Of a stretch of 64,000 bases of DNA, positions 7,740-16,731 are shown piece after piece. How positions within the stretch are numbered: the first letter of the stretch is position 1; each line of letters starts with the position of its first letter. The DNA comes from Kiritimatiellia bacterium (GTDB lineage: Bacteria > Verrucomicrobiota > Kiritimatiellia > UBA8416 > JADHWI01), in the NCBI GenBank assembly GCA_030744755.1, contig JASLPY010000018.1, positions 1-64,000 on the forward strand. Reading direction: 5' to 3'. The notes under the pieces were generated by a model that was given only the letters and a program-made list of their open reading frames with translations, was not told the origin of the DNA and made no database searches. The position numbers were made by a program, and so were the translations under genes.

Positions 7740-8813
7740 CTAATCCTTCATCATTTCCAGCATGGCTTCACCGGCGGCCTGTCCGATGCGCGAGTACCAT
7801 ATGCCGCTGCCAAGGTAGTGATACGGGCGGTCGGAACCGACCTTCTTCCACTCTTCGACGTGATCTTGCCAGTTGTTAATAAGGGCGTCGGCCGCCTTGT
7901 CAACCAGTGGGGCCGTCTCGAACGCCTTCACGTTGCCTTTGAATTCCGGCACATCGTTCATGCCCATCTGACCATTTAAGACTCCCAGGGTTCCTCCCCT
8001 GGGTTCGCTTGACCTGAACGTTCCGATGGCCGCAATAACGAAAGGTAGCTTCGGCGCTTTGAGATCTTTACGCACGTCGTTGATGAAATGCTTCATGTTC
8101 GACCTATACTCGTCCGGGGCAATTTCTCCGAACTGGTCATTGAAGCCCTGAAACCAGAAGAAGCCTGCCATTTCTGGTTTCCTACCCTTGAGAGCCGGAA
8201 ACAGCGTCTCACAGCTGCCGAGCACACGCTCTATCTCGGCCATCATATTGCGATACGAGGCACCATAGGCCTCTTTGAGCGCCTCCATGGTAGGCATCGG
8301 CTTGTTCTGGTTATGCTTCTTATTCCGTGCTGCGACAGATGCCTTCGCCTTTTCAAGTTCCTGCTCCAGCCTTTCATCGCTTAGAGATGCTGACGGTGGA
8401 CGGAAATTCTTGAACAGCGAGTGACCGCCCCAGGCCGCCTTGATCAGCAGCACGGGCTCATCAAGATGGTCACCCAGCATCCAACCGAACTTCAGTTCGG
8501 AACCTGTACAGGATGGTGAGCCATACCCTATCGTAAGAGGCCCCTGGCGATTCAGAAAAGTAATGAAAACATCATCGCGCTCAATCCATTTGCCGTCCTT
8601 GCGAAAGGGGGCGTAGAAGTCTTTAGTCTTCGCATCCGTCGCCTGGAATTCGAGCAAGCTATTCCTGGCCTTGCCCTCCATGTTGGACTGACCAGCCAGC
8701 ACAAACACCTTGAACGTACCCGCCGCGAAAACCGCCGTGTTCAAGCCCAACAGCACACACCCAGACAGTATTGCAACTCTTGCTCTGTTCACCTTGCGTC
8801 TCCTTTGCTTCAT
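7740..8813 (-). CDS. Sialate O-acetylesterase-like (SASA/SGNH) esterase, exported
   Basis: 357 residues with a basic then hydrophobic signal peptide (residues 1-31, ending FAAG). The SGNH nucleophile motif is VFVLAGQSNMEGK near residue 40. Other blocks typical of the SASA carbohydrate esterase family are KFGWMLGDHL, LLIKAAWGGHSL and GFFWFQGFNDQF. Such enzymes remove acetyl groups from sialic acids, xylan or other sugars. It sits between the Gfo/Idh gene (67 bases upstream) and the PfkB kinase gene. Supply of de-acetylated sugar for the same pathway is a reasonable role, but the acetylated substrate cannot be read from sequence. Confidence 0.85.
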   Translation of the reverse strand: MKQRRRKVNRARVAILSGCVLLGLNTAVFAAGTFKVFVLAGQSNMEGKARNSLLEFQATDAKTKDFYAPFRKDGKWIERDDVFITFLNRQGPLTIGYGSPSCTGSELKFGWMLGDHLDEPVLLIKAAWGGHSLFKNFRPPSASLSDERLEQELEKAKASVAARNKKHNQNKPMPTMEALKEAYGASYRNMMAEIERVLGSCETLFPALKGRKPEMAGFFWFQGFNDQFGEIAPDEYRSNMKHFINDVRKDLKAPKLPFVIAAIGTFRSSEPRGGTLGVLNGQMGMNDVPEFKGNVKAFETAPLVDKAADALINNWQDHVEEWKKVGSDRPYHYLGSGIWYSRIGQAAGEAMLEMMKD

Positions 8814-8880
8814 TGACCCTTACCTATCAATCGTATCCTGCCATTCTGAGATCATCCGAGCGATTCATTTCTCTGCTACC

Positions 8881-9918
8881 TCAACTCGTCGCCGGAACCT
8901 TAACGGACCGGCCCCTATCCGCACTCTGCACCGCCGCCTGGACCATGGCCAGGCTCTTGATATTGTCTTCGTAATGCGTTTCCGGCCTGGTCCCATTCCG
9001 GACACCCTCGATGAAAGAGCGAATAACCCCGCCATGGCCTCCTACGAGCTTCCTGGCCACGCGCCGGGGAATACTCAGTTCACGCGTGTCACGTACGAGT
9101 CCGGTGCTTCCGCTCACTATCTCTGCGCGGAACCCATCAGCACCGTCCCAGAGCACCGTGCCGTTTTCGCAGACAATACGCCAGCTAGACTCCCACGAGG
9201 TATTACATCCTTCCGAGCACCAGCTGCCCTGGTAGGTGTAGACTATTCCGTCGCTCATCTGGAAGATGGCCACGGCGGACGCATCGTGGTCGTACCATGA
9301 TCCGGACGGGTTCCACTCCGTGCAGTAGACTGACTCGGCATCCGCGCCAGAGATCAAGCGGGCGGCGTCAAACGTGTGAATCGCCATGTCCAGCAGGAGC
9401 ACATGCTTCATGCGGTCGCGAAACCCGCCGAAGTGGGCGCCGATATAGAAGTCGCTTTGCACGGTCGTGATACGTCCGAGCTTCCCGGTTTCAAGGAAAC
9501 GGCGTAGCGCGCGGATGTTCGGATAGTAGCGACGGTTCTGAATTACCGTGCCAATTCGTTTCGCTTTCTTCGCGGCTGCGATCATGCGTTTGCACTGCGT
9601 CACGTTCTCGGCCATCGGTTTTTCATTCAGAACATGACAGCTGTGCCGAAAGGCGATGAGTGATACATTGCAATGCGCGTTCGGCGTAGTGCAATCGAAC
9701 ACAGCGTCAGGCTCGAGTTGTTTGAGTGCACGGGCCAAATCGGTCTCCACAATCGCACCGTCCACGCCGAACTGCTTGGCACGTTGCATCGCGTTCTTCT
9801 TCTCCAGGTCCACGAACCCGACCAGCTCAACATCTTTCTTCACGGGCTCGGAGTTCAGCCAAGCACCGGATATACCTCCGCAGCCCACCAGTACCGCCCT
9901 GATCTTCTTTCTAGTCAT
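8881..9918 (-). CDS. Gfo/Idh/MocA family oxidoreductase, cytoplasmic
   Basis: 345 residues. The Rossmann motif is at the N-terminus (VLVGCGGISGAW), and the EKP motif is in NEKPMAENV near residue 96. There is no signal peptide, unlike two other family members in this window. The start ATG (9918-9916) overlaps the TGA of the ThuA gene (9917-9915) as ATGA, so the two are translationally coupled. Gfo/Idh-ThuA pairs are established in the 3-keto route of trehalose and related disaccharides (ThuB/ThuA), and that is the likeliest chemistry. A longer open frame reaches back to 10056 but runs through the ThuA gene and lacks a better start. Confidence 0.85.
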   Translation of the reverse strand: MTRKKIRAVLVGCGGISGAWLNSEPVKKDVELVGFVDLEKKNAMQRAKQFGVDGAIVETDLARALKQLEPDAVFDCTTPNAHCNVSLIAFRHSCHVLNEKPMAENVTQCKRMIAAAKKAKRIGTVIQNRRYYPNIRALRRFLETGKLGRITTVQSDFYIGAHFGGFRDRMKHVLLLDMAIHTFDAARLISGADAESVYCTEWNPSGSWYDHDASAVAIFQMSDGIVYTYQGSWCSEGCNTSWESSWRIVCENGTVLWDGADGFRAEIVSGSTGLVRDTRELSIPRRVARKLVGGHGGVIRSFIEGVRNGTRPETHYEDNIKSLAMVQAAVQSADRGRSVKVPATS

Positions 9919-10589
9919 TCCGATATCCCTTCGCACCTGCTCGCCCAAACAATCCCGCGTTTCATTATCTCGAACACTTCCCTTTTCTCGAATTCCTTTG
10001 CGACATGTCCAAGAGCGCTGTAGAACACCCGACCCTTGCCATAGCGTCTCTTCCACACTACTGGCATGAGCGTTCCCTTGATCCAGTTCACGCCACCATG
10101 CCTGCCGCTGAATGTCGTTGTTGCCAGCACCTTGTTTCCAGGATCAACATGCATGTAGTACTGCTCCGAGTTGACATTGAAATCCTTGATGCCCTTCATT
10201 ATCGGGTCTTTCTGATCAGTGATTTTGACCCTGTACTTGATGATCCCACCCGGATGCGCCACGAACTGGCCGCCGGTCATAAATTGGTACTCCGTATCAT
10301 TCCTGAAAGAGTCCCCCATTCCACCGTGAAAACTGGCAAGCCCCGCACCTTCCATTATCGCCGTGCGCAAGGCTTTGCTCTGCTCGGGAGTAATAATCGA
10401 CATGGTGATACAGGGTATGATTACCGAGTAGTTCTTCATCTTACGCCTGTTCAGGTAGGCATCAAGCGTATCGGACACATCCACCCTGAATCCTTCTTCC
10501 GCAAGCCAGTCAGCAAACACCTTCGCGCACTGCTCCGGCTCGTGACCAGCCCATCCACCCCATACAATCAACGCCGCCTTCTTCTTCAT
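9915..10589 (-). CDS. ThuA-like (trehalose-utilisation family) protein
   Basis: 224 residues, a cytoplasmic ThuA-like glutamine-amidotransferase fold. Family landmarks are LIVWGGWAGHEPEQC at the start, SIITPEQSKALRTAIMEGAG, the FHGGMGDSF loop near residue 90 and YGKGRVFYSALGH near 195. ThuA proteins work with a Gfo/Idh dehydrogenase on 3-keto sugars. Here the partner is fused at the translation level by the ATGA overlap with the next gene. It lies 158 bases downstream of the sialidase gene in the same direction. Confidence 0.85.
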   Translation of the reverse strand: MKKKAALIVWGGWAGHEPEQCAKVFADWLAEEGFRVDVSDTLDAYLNRRKMKNYSVIIPCITMSIITPEQSKALRTAIMEGAGLASFHGGMGDSFRNDTEYQFMTGGQFVAHPGGIIKYRVKITDQKDPIMKGIKDFNVNSEQYYMHVDPGNKVLATTTFSGRHGGVNWIKGTLMPVVWKRRYGKGRVFYSALGHVAKEFEKREVFEIMKRGIVWASRCEGISE

Positions 10590-10747
10590 CTCAATGATCC
10601 CCTTTTTATCTCCCCACTTGATCTATAAGGCAGACCATATGCTGACACCCTTGCATCGCGCAAGGTAACAGAACTGAAAGAAGATGAATTCCTCGCACGT
10701 GATTGACCATAGAGGTGGATCAGACGCAAAGAGACGTTCGGCTTCGG

Positions 10748-12322
10748 CTACTGTATGCGGACATCATCAAGCAGCACGCCTGAGCCGTCGGGCGCCGTGC
10801 AGGAGAATCGTAGTCGACCAGTACCCGGCGGAAGCTCCAATCGCACCTCGGTGTGGAAACCGCCAATCTTGATGACCTCGTCTCCGTTGTAGAGCTCCTG
10901 CCATCGACGGTTATCGCGACCGGCAACACGGAATACGAACGGATCACGCCTCGTCCAGCGCTCGGCCTTCAATGACAGCGTTACTGCATTGCCGGCTGCA
11001 GAGGCAAGTTCCAGTTCAACTGCATTGTTTCGTCCCCCGCGAATGTGCAGGCACCGTTTACCGAGATCTGCGTGTGCGCTGTCGATCTGTGCATGACCCT
11101 CCTCCGCCATCCAGGTGCCGACCGGCGTCTGCAGCCGCGTGAACGGCCCCGGCGCGGCGTCTTCAAACCCCATCAGGGCAGCCGACTTCCTGCTTAACGA
11201 ACTCAGAGGGAAGCGGGCAAAACGAATATCACGATAGCCGCCCCCTTCGTAGAGACATCCCACGGAACCATCCTTGAGTACGGCGAGGCAGGAGTAGGCG
11301 AAAGCGCCGGGCTCAATGACACTCGATACCGGCCAGGTGGTGCCATCGTCGTAACTCACAAGAACTGCGCCGTTCTCTCGTCCCTTCTTTGAGAACGGAA
11401 TGGAATGCAGTAGGACTCCGGGCTTGTCATCTTCCGGCCAGGAATACCGCACGACGCTCGCCATGCAGGCGGGGGTGACAAGTTCTTGCTGTAAGCGGTA
11501 CGGCGACCAGCTCTCGCCGGCATCTCGGCTGACGGCCAGTTTGCGTAGCCCGCCACCCTGGTTGCGGGCGCTGAACAGAACGCCCCCGTCGGCAAGTTCG
11601 ACCACCTGTGCCTCGTTCCCGTATCCAGCAAGGTCGCCTTCGCTGATGTATTTACCCAGTTGCCATGACGCGCCGCCGTCGTCACTGAAGCAAACGCGCG
11701 TCTTCCACATTCGCTTCCCGCCGATGTAGTAGGTCTCATATTGAGGGAAAACGATGCGTCCCTGTTTCGTACCCCGAGTTAGCTGAATTGCATTGCCGGG
11801 ACTCCCGACAGAGACACTTTGTTCAGGCCGCATCTGCCGGGTGAGATCCACGGGGGCGGACCAGGTTGCGCCATCGTCCTCCGATCGCATCAGGTAAAGT
11901 CGCACATTGCGCGGACCGCCGTAGCCGGTTTCAGCGACTTCGGTATGGCCCGACTTGCGGGCATGGTAACCCTGGGGAAAACGGGTGTACCGGAGCAGAA
12001 TGCGGCTAGAAGCCAGCACTGCCGCGCACGGATCGTTCAAGGAGTCGCCGCCATCATCCTTCAATACCTGCTCCGGTCCCCAAGAACGTCCGCCGTCGCT
12101 ACTGCGCCGGAGTACGATGTCATTCTGCGCGTGATCGTGCAGGCCAATACGCCTTTCCGCGAAGGCCATTATCGTGCCCTTCTGCGACACGACAACCGCG
12201 GGAATGCGGTAGCCATACCGTTCCCCTCTCTGGAATACCGTGCTGCTTTCAGGGCTCACGGCAGCGACCGTACTGGCCGCCAATCCGGCTGCCAGGGCCA
12301 TTGAAGTTACTCCCTTGTTCAT
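10748..12322 (-). CDS. Exo-sialidase (GH33-like, BNR repeats) with C-terminal sandwich domain
   Basis: 524 residues from an ATG at 12322 (GGAGGAAG just upstream), with a signal peptide (SMALAAGLAASTVAA). The sialidase arginine motif YRIP is near residue 38 (YGYRIPAVVV). At least five Asp-box repeats follow: SSDGGRSWGP, SEDDGATWSAP, SDDGGASWQLG, SRDAGESWSPY and SYDDGTTWPVS. This gives a six-bladed propeller cleaving terminal sialic acids outside the cytoplasm. Residues about 390-524 form an extra beta-rich domain (HIRGGRNNAVELELAS, GVLLDDVRIQ), perhaps carbohydrate-binding. The neighbours (AGE epimerase, kelch-symporter, acetylesterase) support sialate use. The frame stays open 52 codons upstream (to 12478) with protein-like composition. 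Confidence 0.85.
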   Translation of the reverse strand: MNKGVTSMALAAGLAASTVAAVSPESSTVFQRGERYGYRIPAVVVSQKGTIMAFAERRIGLHDHAQNDIVLRRSSDGGRSWGPEQVLKDDGGDSLNDPCAAVLASSRILLRYTRFPQGYHARKSGHTEVAETGYGGPRNVRLYLMRSEDDGATWSAPVDLTRQMRPEQSVSVGSPGNAIQLTRGTKQGRIVFPQYETYYIGGKRMWKTRVCFSDDGGASWQLGKYISEGDLAGYGNEAQVVELADGGVLFSARNQGGGLRKLAVSRDAGESWSPYRLQQELVTPACMASVVRYSWPEDDKPGVLLHSIPFSKKGRENGAVLVSYDDGTTWPVSSVIEPGAFAYSCLAVLKDGSVGCLYEGGGYRDIRFARFPLSSLSRKSAALMGFEDAAPGPFTRLQTPVGTWMAEEGHAQIDSAHADLGKRCLHIRGGRNNAVELELASAAGNAVTLSLKAERWTRRDPFVFRVAGRDNRRWQELYNGDEVIKIGGFHTEVRLELPPGTGRLRFSCTAPDGSGVLLDDVRIQ

Positions 12323-12487
12323 CTTCTTCCTCCATTCCGGAAACTCGTCGAGGTACGGCCACCGGAAGCCTTTCTTCCCGCGATATCCCATGCCTTCGAC
12401 ATTTCGCTGCCTGTCATCAAAACGTCTCAACAGTTCCGGATTGGACACGGGGTCTCCGGGATGGGGTCTCCCGTACAACCCGAACGT

Positions 12488-13675
12488 TTATCCCCCTGCG
12501 TCCCCCCTCATCTCCTCCAACAACTTCCAGCAATACCACTGCATCCGCGGCATATGGAACGGGCCCTTCCAGAGATTACCCTTGAGCGGTACGGAGACAC
12601 GGCCGTCACGGTGCAGGTAGCCGTACCACTCGCCGTACTCCGGATCGGGAAAATGGCTATACGCCCAGTCGTGGATCATCCGGTGCCATTCGGCGTACTT
12701 CTCGTCGCCGGTCAGGTGATGGGCCAGCAGTGTGGCAATGATCGCCTCGTTCTGCGGCCACCAGAACTTCATGTCGTGCCAGCACTCCTGCACCGGCAGG
12801 TTATTGAGGTCCCTGAAATACAGTATGCCACCATATTCCTCATCCCAGCCACGTGCCCACATCCAGTCAAGAATGGTTGTGCCGGTTTCGATCAGCTCAC
12901 TGTCATTCCCACGCTGCTTTGCTTCATGCAGAACAAACCAGGCAGCCTCTATAGCGTGTCCCGGCGTCATTATCCGTCCGTCAAAGTGGTCATAGATCTC
13001 ACCGTTCGGGCCCACGTTCTCCAGCACCGCCTGCTCGTCTGGCTTCATGAAGTCGCTGCGGATCTCTTCGATGGCCCCGTCAATCCAGCCGGCGGCGCCG
13101 TCCATGTCGATGCTGTCACGCAGACACTGGGCGGTCACGAGAGTGATCATCGGCACGGCAATGCTTTTCATCGGCCGCTCATCCGTGAACTTGGCAGGCA
13201 CCGCCCCGGGCGTGGTCATGTGCCCGACAAACATGTTGAATGACTCAACCGCCCGGTCTGCATAGTGACTCTCTCCGGTTGCCTGTGCGCAGGCTCCCAG
13301 CGCAGTGGCAGCGAACGAATCGGAGAAAGCCGCACGCCGCTTACGGATGGGTCTGCCTTCGCGGGTCACGTGAAAAAACATGCGCCCGTCATGGTCATAC
13401 CCGTGTGCCAGAATGAAATCGACGGTCAGTTTCGCCGCCTCCAACCACTCGGAACGCTGCTCGACCGTGTTGTAGAGGTTGGCCATGGTCCACGCGAACC
13501 GTCCTTGCTGCCACATGCCCTTATCGGTATCGAGGATGCTCCCGTCGCGGCCCAGCGCGGCCATGATGCCGCCCTGTTCCCGGTCCAACCCATGTTTCAG
13601 CCAGAACGGAATTGTGTCCTCCAGCAATCCGTTGCGGTAGGTGGCAATCAGCTCATCAATGCGTTCTGTGTTCAT
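12488..13675 (-). CDS. N-acylglucosamine 2-epimerase (AGE/RnBP family)
   Basis: 395 residues, an (alpha/alpha)6 barrel of the AGE family. Landmarks are DKGMWQQGRFAWTMANLYN near residue 50, RKRRAAFSDSFAATALGAC near 120, the catalytic-histidine region MTPGHAIEAAWFVLHEA near 240 and WWPQNEAIIATLLAHH near 315. The reaction would interconvert N-acetylglucosamine and N-acetylmannosamine (or aldose/ketose pairs in related cellobiose and mannose epimerases). I chose the ATG at 13675 (AAAGGAATAGAC upstream) over a 49-codon open extension that runs through palindromic repeat DNA. It sits between the kelch-symporter and the sialidase, which favours ManNAc/GlcNAc. Confidence 0.85.
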   Translation of the reverse strand: MNTERIDELIATYRNGLLEDTIPFWLKHGLDREQGGIMAALGRDGSILDTDKGMWQQGRFAWTMANLYNTVEQRSEWLEAAKLTVDFILAHGYDHDGRMFFHVTREGRPIRKRRAAFSDSFAATALGACAQATGESHYADRAVESFNMFVGHMTTPGAVPAKFTDERPMKSIAVPMITLVTAQCLRDSIDMDGAAGWIDGAIEEIRSDFMKPDEQAVLENVGPNGEIYDHFDGRIMTPGHAIEAAWFVLHEAKQRGNDSELIETGTTILDWMWARGWDEEYGGILYFRDLNNLPVQECWHDMKFWWPQNEAIIATLLAHHLTGDEKYAEWHRMIHDWAYSHFPDPEYGEWYGYLHRDGRVSVPLKGNLWKGPFHMPRMQWYCWKLLEEMRGDAGG

Positions 13676-13753
13676 GTCTATTCCTTTCCGCCAGTACGAA
13701 GATCCCACCCCGATCGATCTTAGACTTGGGCTTTGGGCGTTCGATGTTGGGCG

Positions 13754-13802
13754 TCCCGCCTGCGGCGGGATAAATTGGGCGCTTGCCCCGCGTCCCGCGG
13801 GG
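13754..13802. repeat. Pair of GC-rich hairpins between symporter and epimerase genes
   Basis: TCCCGCC/GGCGGGA (13754-13770, 3-base loop) and CCCCGCG/CGCGGGG (13786-13802, 3-base loop), preceded at 13736-13756 by a short direct repeat of TGGGCGT. It lies within the operon, in the 147-base gap, so it could reduce or stabilise downstream mRNA. Confidence 0.5.
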
Positions 13803-13822
13803 TTGATCCCCAATGCCTCCAC

Positions 13823-16453
13823 TCACCCTTTCATCGCATAAACAGTCAGCCCCGCCTGATCCTTCTGCTTGCCTGGTATAACCATGCTGATCAGGTACCC
13901 AAGCAGCACACACAGTGTCACGCTGATAGCCGGGTAGATGTAGCCATGAATACCCAGGCCCGATTGAAACTTGAGCCACAGCATGAAGAGCGAGGTCGCA
14001 ACCGTGCCGCCCAGGCAGCCGGCCAAGTTGGCGCGACGGGTGAACATACCCAGCATGAACATGCCGCACAGCACGCCCATAAACATACCGAGGATGGAGA
14101 CATAGGTGCTGAAGATATCGAACACATCCGCCACGACAAAAAGAACCGCCATACCGGTACCCAAGATCCCCAGGAGGGCCGTCAGCCAACGCGCCAGGCT
14201 AAGATAGCCCTTCTCGTCCCTGCAGGCATTCATGGGCCGTGCAAAGTCCGTCACCATCGTAGTGGATAGCGAGTTCATGCTGGTTGAAAGGGTCGACTGG
14301 GCCGCAGCAAATACACCCGCCACAACCAGTCCAGCCACCACCGGGGGCATCTTCGTGGCAATAAAGAGCGGGAAGATGGCATCCGCCTTGAAGCTCGGAT
14401 CCAAACCCGCCGGGTTGAGCTTATAGAATACGAACAGCGCCGTACCTACTCCGAAAAACAGCATGCTGGCCGGCACCGCCATCAGCCCGTTGGTCAGGAT
14501 GGCGTTGGCCGCATTCTTCTGCGTATCCGTGGTCATATATCGCTGAATTACGGCCTGATCAGAACTATAGCTGGACAGATTCTGGAACACCGCCCCAAAG
14601 ATAATCACCCAGATGGCCGTGGTCATATAGCTGGTTGAGCTGAAGTCCCAGTCAACCATGTGGAACTTGTTGTGCTCCATGGCAGTCACAAAGAACGTGC
14701 CAAAGCCACCGTCGATGCTCACGAGGATAATAATCACACTCAGCAGTGCACCGCCCAACAGCACAAAGGTCTGGATGGTGTCCGTCCATATCACCGCTTC
14801 GATACCCCCCATCGTGCAGTAGACGATGCTGAGCACGCCCATGATCAGAATGCAGGGAATCGGCTCCAGCCCCGTCACGGCCTGCAACGCCAGGGCCGGG
14901 AGGTACATCACTACCGCCATGCGTCCCACCTGGAAGAGGCTGAACAGCAGACTGCCCAGTACCCGTGCCGAGTAGCCGAAGCGCCGCTCCAGGTACTCGT
15001 AGGCGCTGGTCACATCAAGCTGTCTGAAGAACGGCAGAACCTTCCAGATCACAAAGAACGCCATGATCGGAATCGTCCATTGCATGATCCATACGGTCCA
15101 GTCGGTCTTGAATGCCACCGCAGGCAGTGCCACAAAGGTAATCGAGGAGAGCATGGTCGCAAAGATACTGCAGCCGGCCGCCCACCAGGGAATGCTCTGT
15201 CCGCCACGGAAGAAGTCCTCCGTGCTCTTATTCTTCCGGGCAAAATAGACACCGATGCCAACCATGACCGCCAGGTAGAGAACGACGGTCAGGTAGTTCA
15301 CCATGCCAAATCGGACCGCACGCGTCTTCAGGGAGACGGTGTTGATTTGCACCGTGCGAACACGGGGCTTGATCTCACCGGATGGGATCACGATCTTTCC
15401 GCCCCACGCTACGGTTACGGTCGTGACCTGATTCATCGGGCTGGGACCGGCATCCACCCATGACTCCGTAATCGTATGGTAAGCCAGCGTACGCCTGGGG
15501 AAACCCGGATGGTTAAGCTTGAGCTCGCTTACACGCGGGACAAGCGTTCCGTCGGCGCCGCCCAGAATGAAGATGTGCGCCTGCCCCACCGCAACCCCGG
15601 TGCCGGCCATGACACAGGTGGGCACATCGGGAATGGTGCGCCAGGGAGCTCCGACACGTTTGTCTACGTTGTACGTCCCCGCAGCGGCATCGTAGCGGGT
15701 TGCATCGTACTTGCGTGGCGTAAACTCGTAGGCGTCCTTCAGAAAATCAAACTCGCCATTCACCTTGCGGCGACCGCTCATGACATACACACATTTGTCC
15801 CTGCCGTTGTTTTGCGCCGTCACAATCCCGAGCACACGTTCCGGACCCGGCCAGGGCATCAACACCTGCCACTCAAACCCGTCCGATCCCTCGCGCGACA
15901 GGTCGAGCGACCAGAAGTTCTTCATCGCGCTTTCGATGCCGCTCCCGCTCTGACCACCGGCGACGTAAAGCACATCTCCGATCAGCGCGGCCTGCCCGAA
16001 GGCGCATGGGGAAGGGAGGTCGGGCAAACTGTCATATCGGACCGCTTTCGTCTCCGCGTCCCAGGTCATTGCAAAGACACTCGCAAAGGTCTGCGTACTG
16101 TCGTTTCCGCCGACGCAGATGACGCGATCTTTGTGACTGACCGACATGCCGTAGGCAATCGGCTGCGGTAACGAGCCCGCTGTCGTCCATTCGAAATTCT
16201 CACCGTCGGCACTCTTTTCAAGCACGTAGACAGCGTCCCGCCACACTTTATCGGTATCCCAGACGGGCTCAGGAAAGTTTGCGCCACCCGCCACAACCAG
16301 GGCGTCACCACTCGTCCCGGCAAACGGCCCCGCCACACCCAGTTCGTCCGGCAGCGGCGGCAACTCCTCCCAATCGAGCATTCCCTTTGACTCTTCCGCG
16401 AACGCGCTCGCACTCACCACCAGACACAGACATACGATTAACCAGTTCTTCAT
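13823..16453 (-). CDS. Kelch propeller (sialate mutarotase-like) fused to sodium:solute symporter
   Basis: 876 residues. A signal peptide (MKNWLIVCLCLVVSASAFA) is followed by a kelch beta-propeller to about residue 350, with the VVAGGANFPEPVW motif and repeated GG-xx blades (VICVGGNDS, LYVAGGQSGSG, IFILGGADG). These are typical of the permuted relatives of NanM/YjhT, the N-acetylneuraminate mutarotase. From about residue 385 it becomes a sodium:solute symporter of about 12 helices (VVLYLAVMVGIGVYFARKNK, FFRGGQSIPWWAAGCSIFAT, GGIEAVIWTDTIQTFVLLGG). The periplasmic propeller would present the right anomer to its own transporter. It is first in the sialate-like block and divergent from the PIG-L gene. 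Confidence 0.9.
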   Translation of the reverse strand: MKNWLIVCLCLVVSASAFAEESKGMLDWEELPPLPDELGVAGPFAGTSGDALVVAGGANFPEPVWDTDKVWRDAVYVLEKSADGENFEWTTAGSLPQPIAYGMSVSHKDRVICVGGNDSTQTFASVFAMTWDAETKAVRYDSLPDLPSPCAFGQAALIGDVLYVAGGQSGSGIESAMKNFWSLDLSREGSDGFEWQVLMPWPGPERVLGIVTAQNNGRDKCVYVMSGRRKVNGEFDFLKDAYEFTPRKYDATRYDAAAGTYNVDKRVGAPWRTIPDVPTCVMAGTGVAVGQAHIFILGGADGTLVPRVSELKLNHPGFPRRTLAYHTITESWVDAGPSPMNQVTTVTVAWGGKIVIPSGEIKPRVRTVQINTVSLKTRAVRFGMVNYLTVVLYLAVMVGIGVYFARKNKSTEDFFRGGQSIPWWAAGCSIFATMLSSITFVALPAVAFKTDWTVWIMQWTIPIMAFFVIWKVLPFFRQLDVTSAYEYLERRFGYSARVLGSLLFSLFQVGRMAVVMYLPALALQAVTGLEPIPCILIMGVLSIVYCTMGGIEAVIWTDTIQTFVLLGGALLSVIIILVSIDGGFGTFFVTAMEHNKFHMVDWDFSSTSYMTTAIWVIIFGAVFQNLSSYSSDQAVIQRYMTTDTQKNAANAILTNGLMAVPASMLFFGVGTALFVFYKLNPAGLDPSFKADAIFPLFIATKMPPVVAGLVVAGVFAAAQSTLSTSMNSLSTTMVTDFARPMNACRDEKGYLSLARWLTALLGILGTGMAVLFVVADVFDIFSTYVSILGMFMGVLCGMFMLGMFTRRANLAGCLGGTVATSLFMLWLKFQSGLGIHGYIYPAISVTLCVLLGYLISMVIPGKQKDQAGLTVYAMKG

Positions 16454-16731
16454 TACGCTTGCCCCTTCCCTATTCAGTCATGTCTTGTGCCACCGTTCAC
16501 CAATTCCACGGGTAGAATCTCGTGCTCGGATGTCGCCTCCAATTGCTCGGCACACTGCATCACCTTGGTATCTTCGTTCTTGGCACGGCGAGTACTCCCT
16601 GTTGATTCTGTCATGCAATTTGAAACTATTGTGAAATAAAATTATTCTTGCAATCTTCTATTGACTAACATGGCATTGACGGCCACGGCCGACGTGGCTA
16701 GGGTCCCTCTCACAACCGGAGAAGACACGAT
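16454..16731. promoter_or_regulatory. Divergent promoter region between symporter fusion and PIG-L genes
   Basis: 278 bases with an AT-rich core at 16610-16665. In the plus direction TTGAAA (16620-16625) and TATTCT (16643-16648) are 17 bases apart. An inverted repeat GCCACG-GCCGA-CGTGGC lies at about 16682-16698, before the PIG-L start, and could bind a regulator. Assignment by eye only. Confidence 0.3.
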
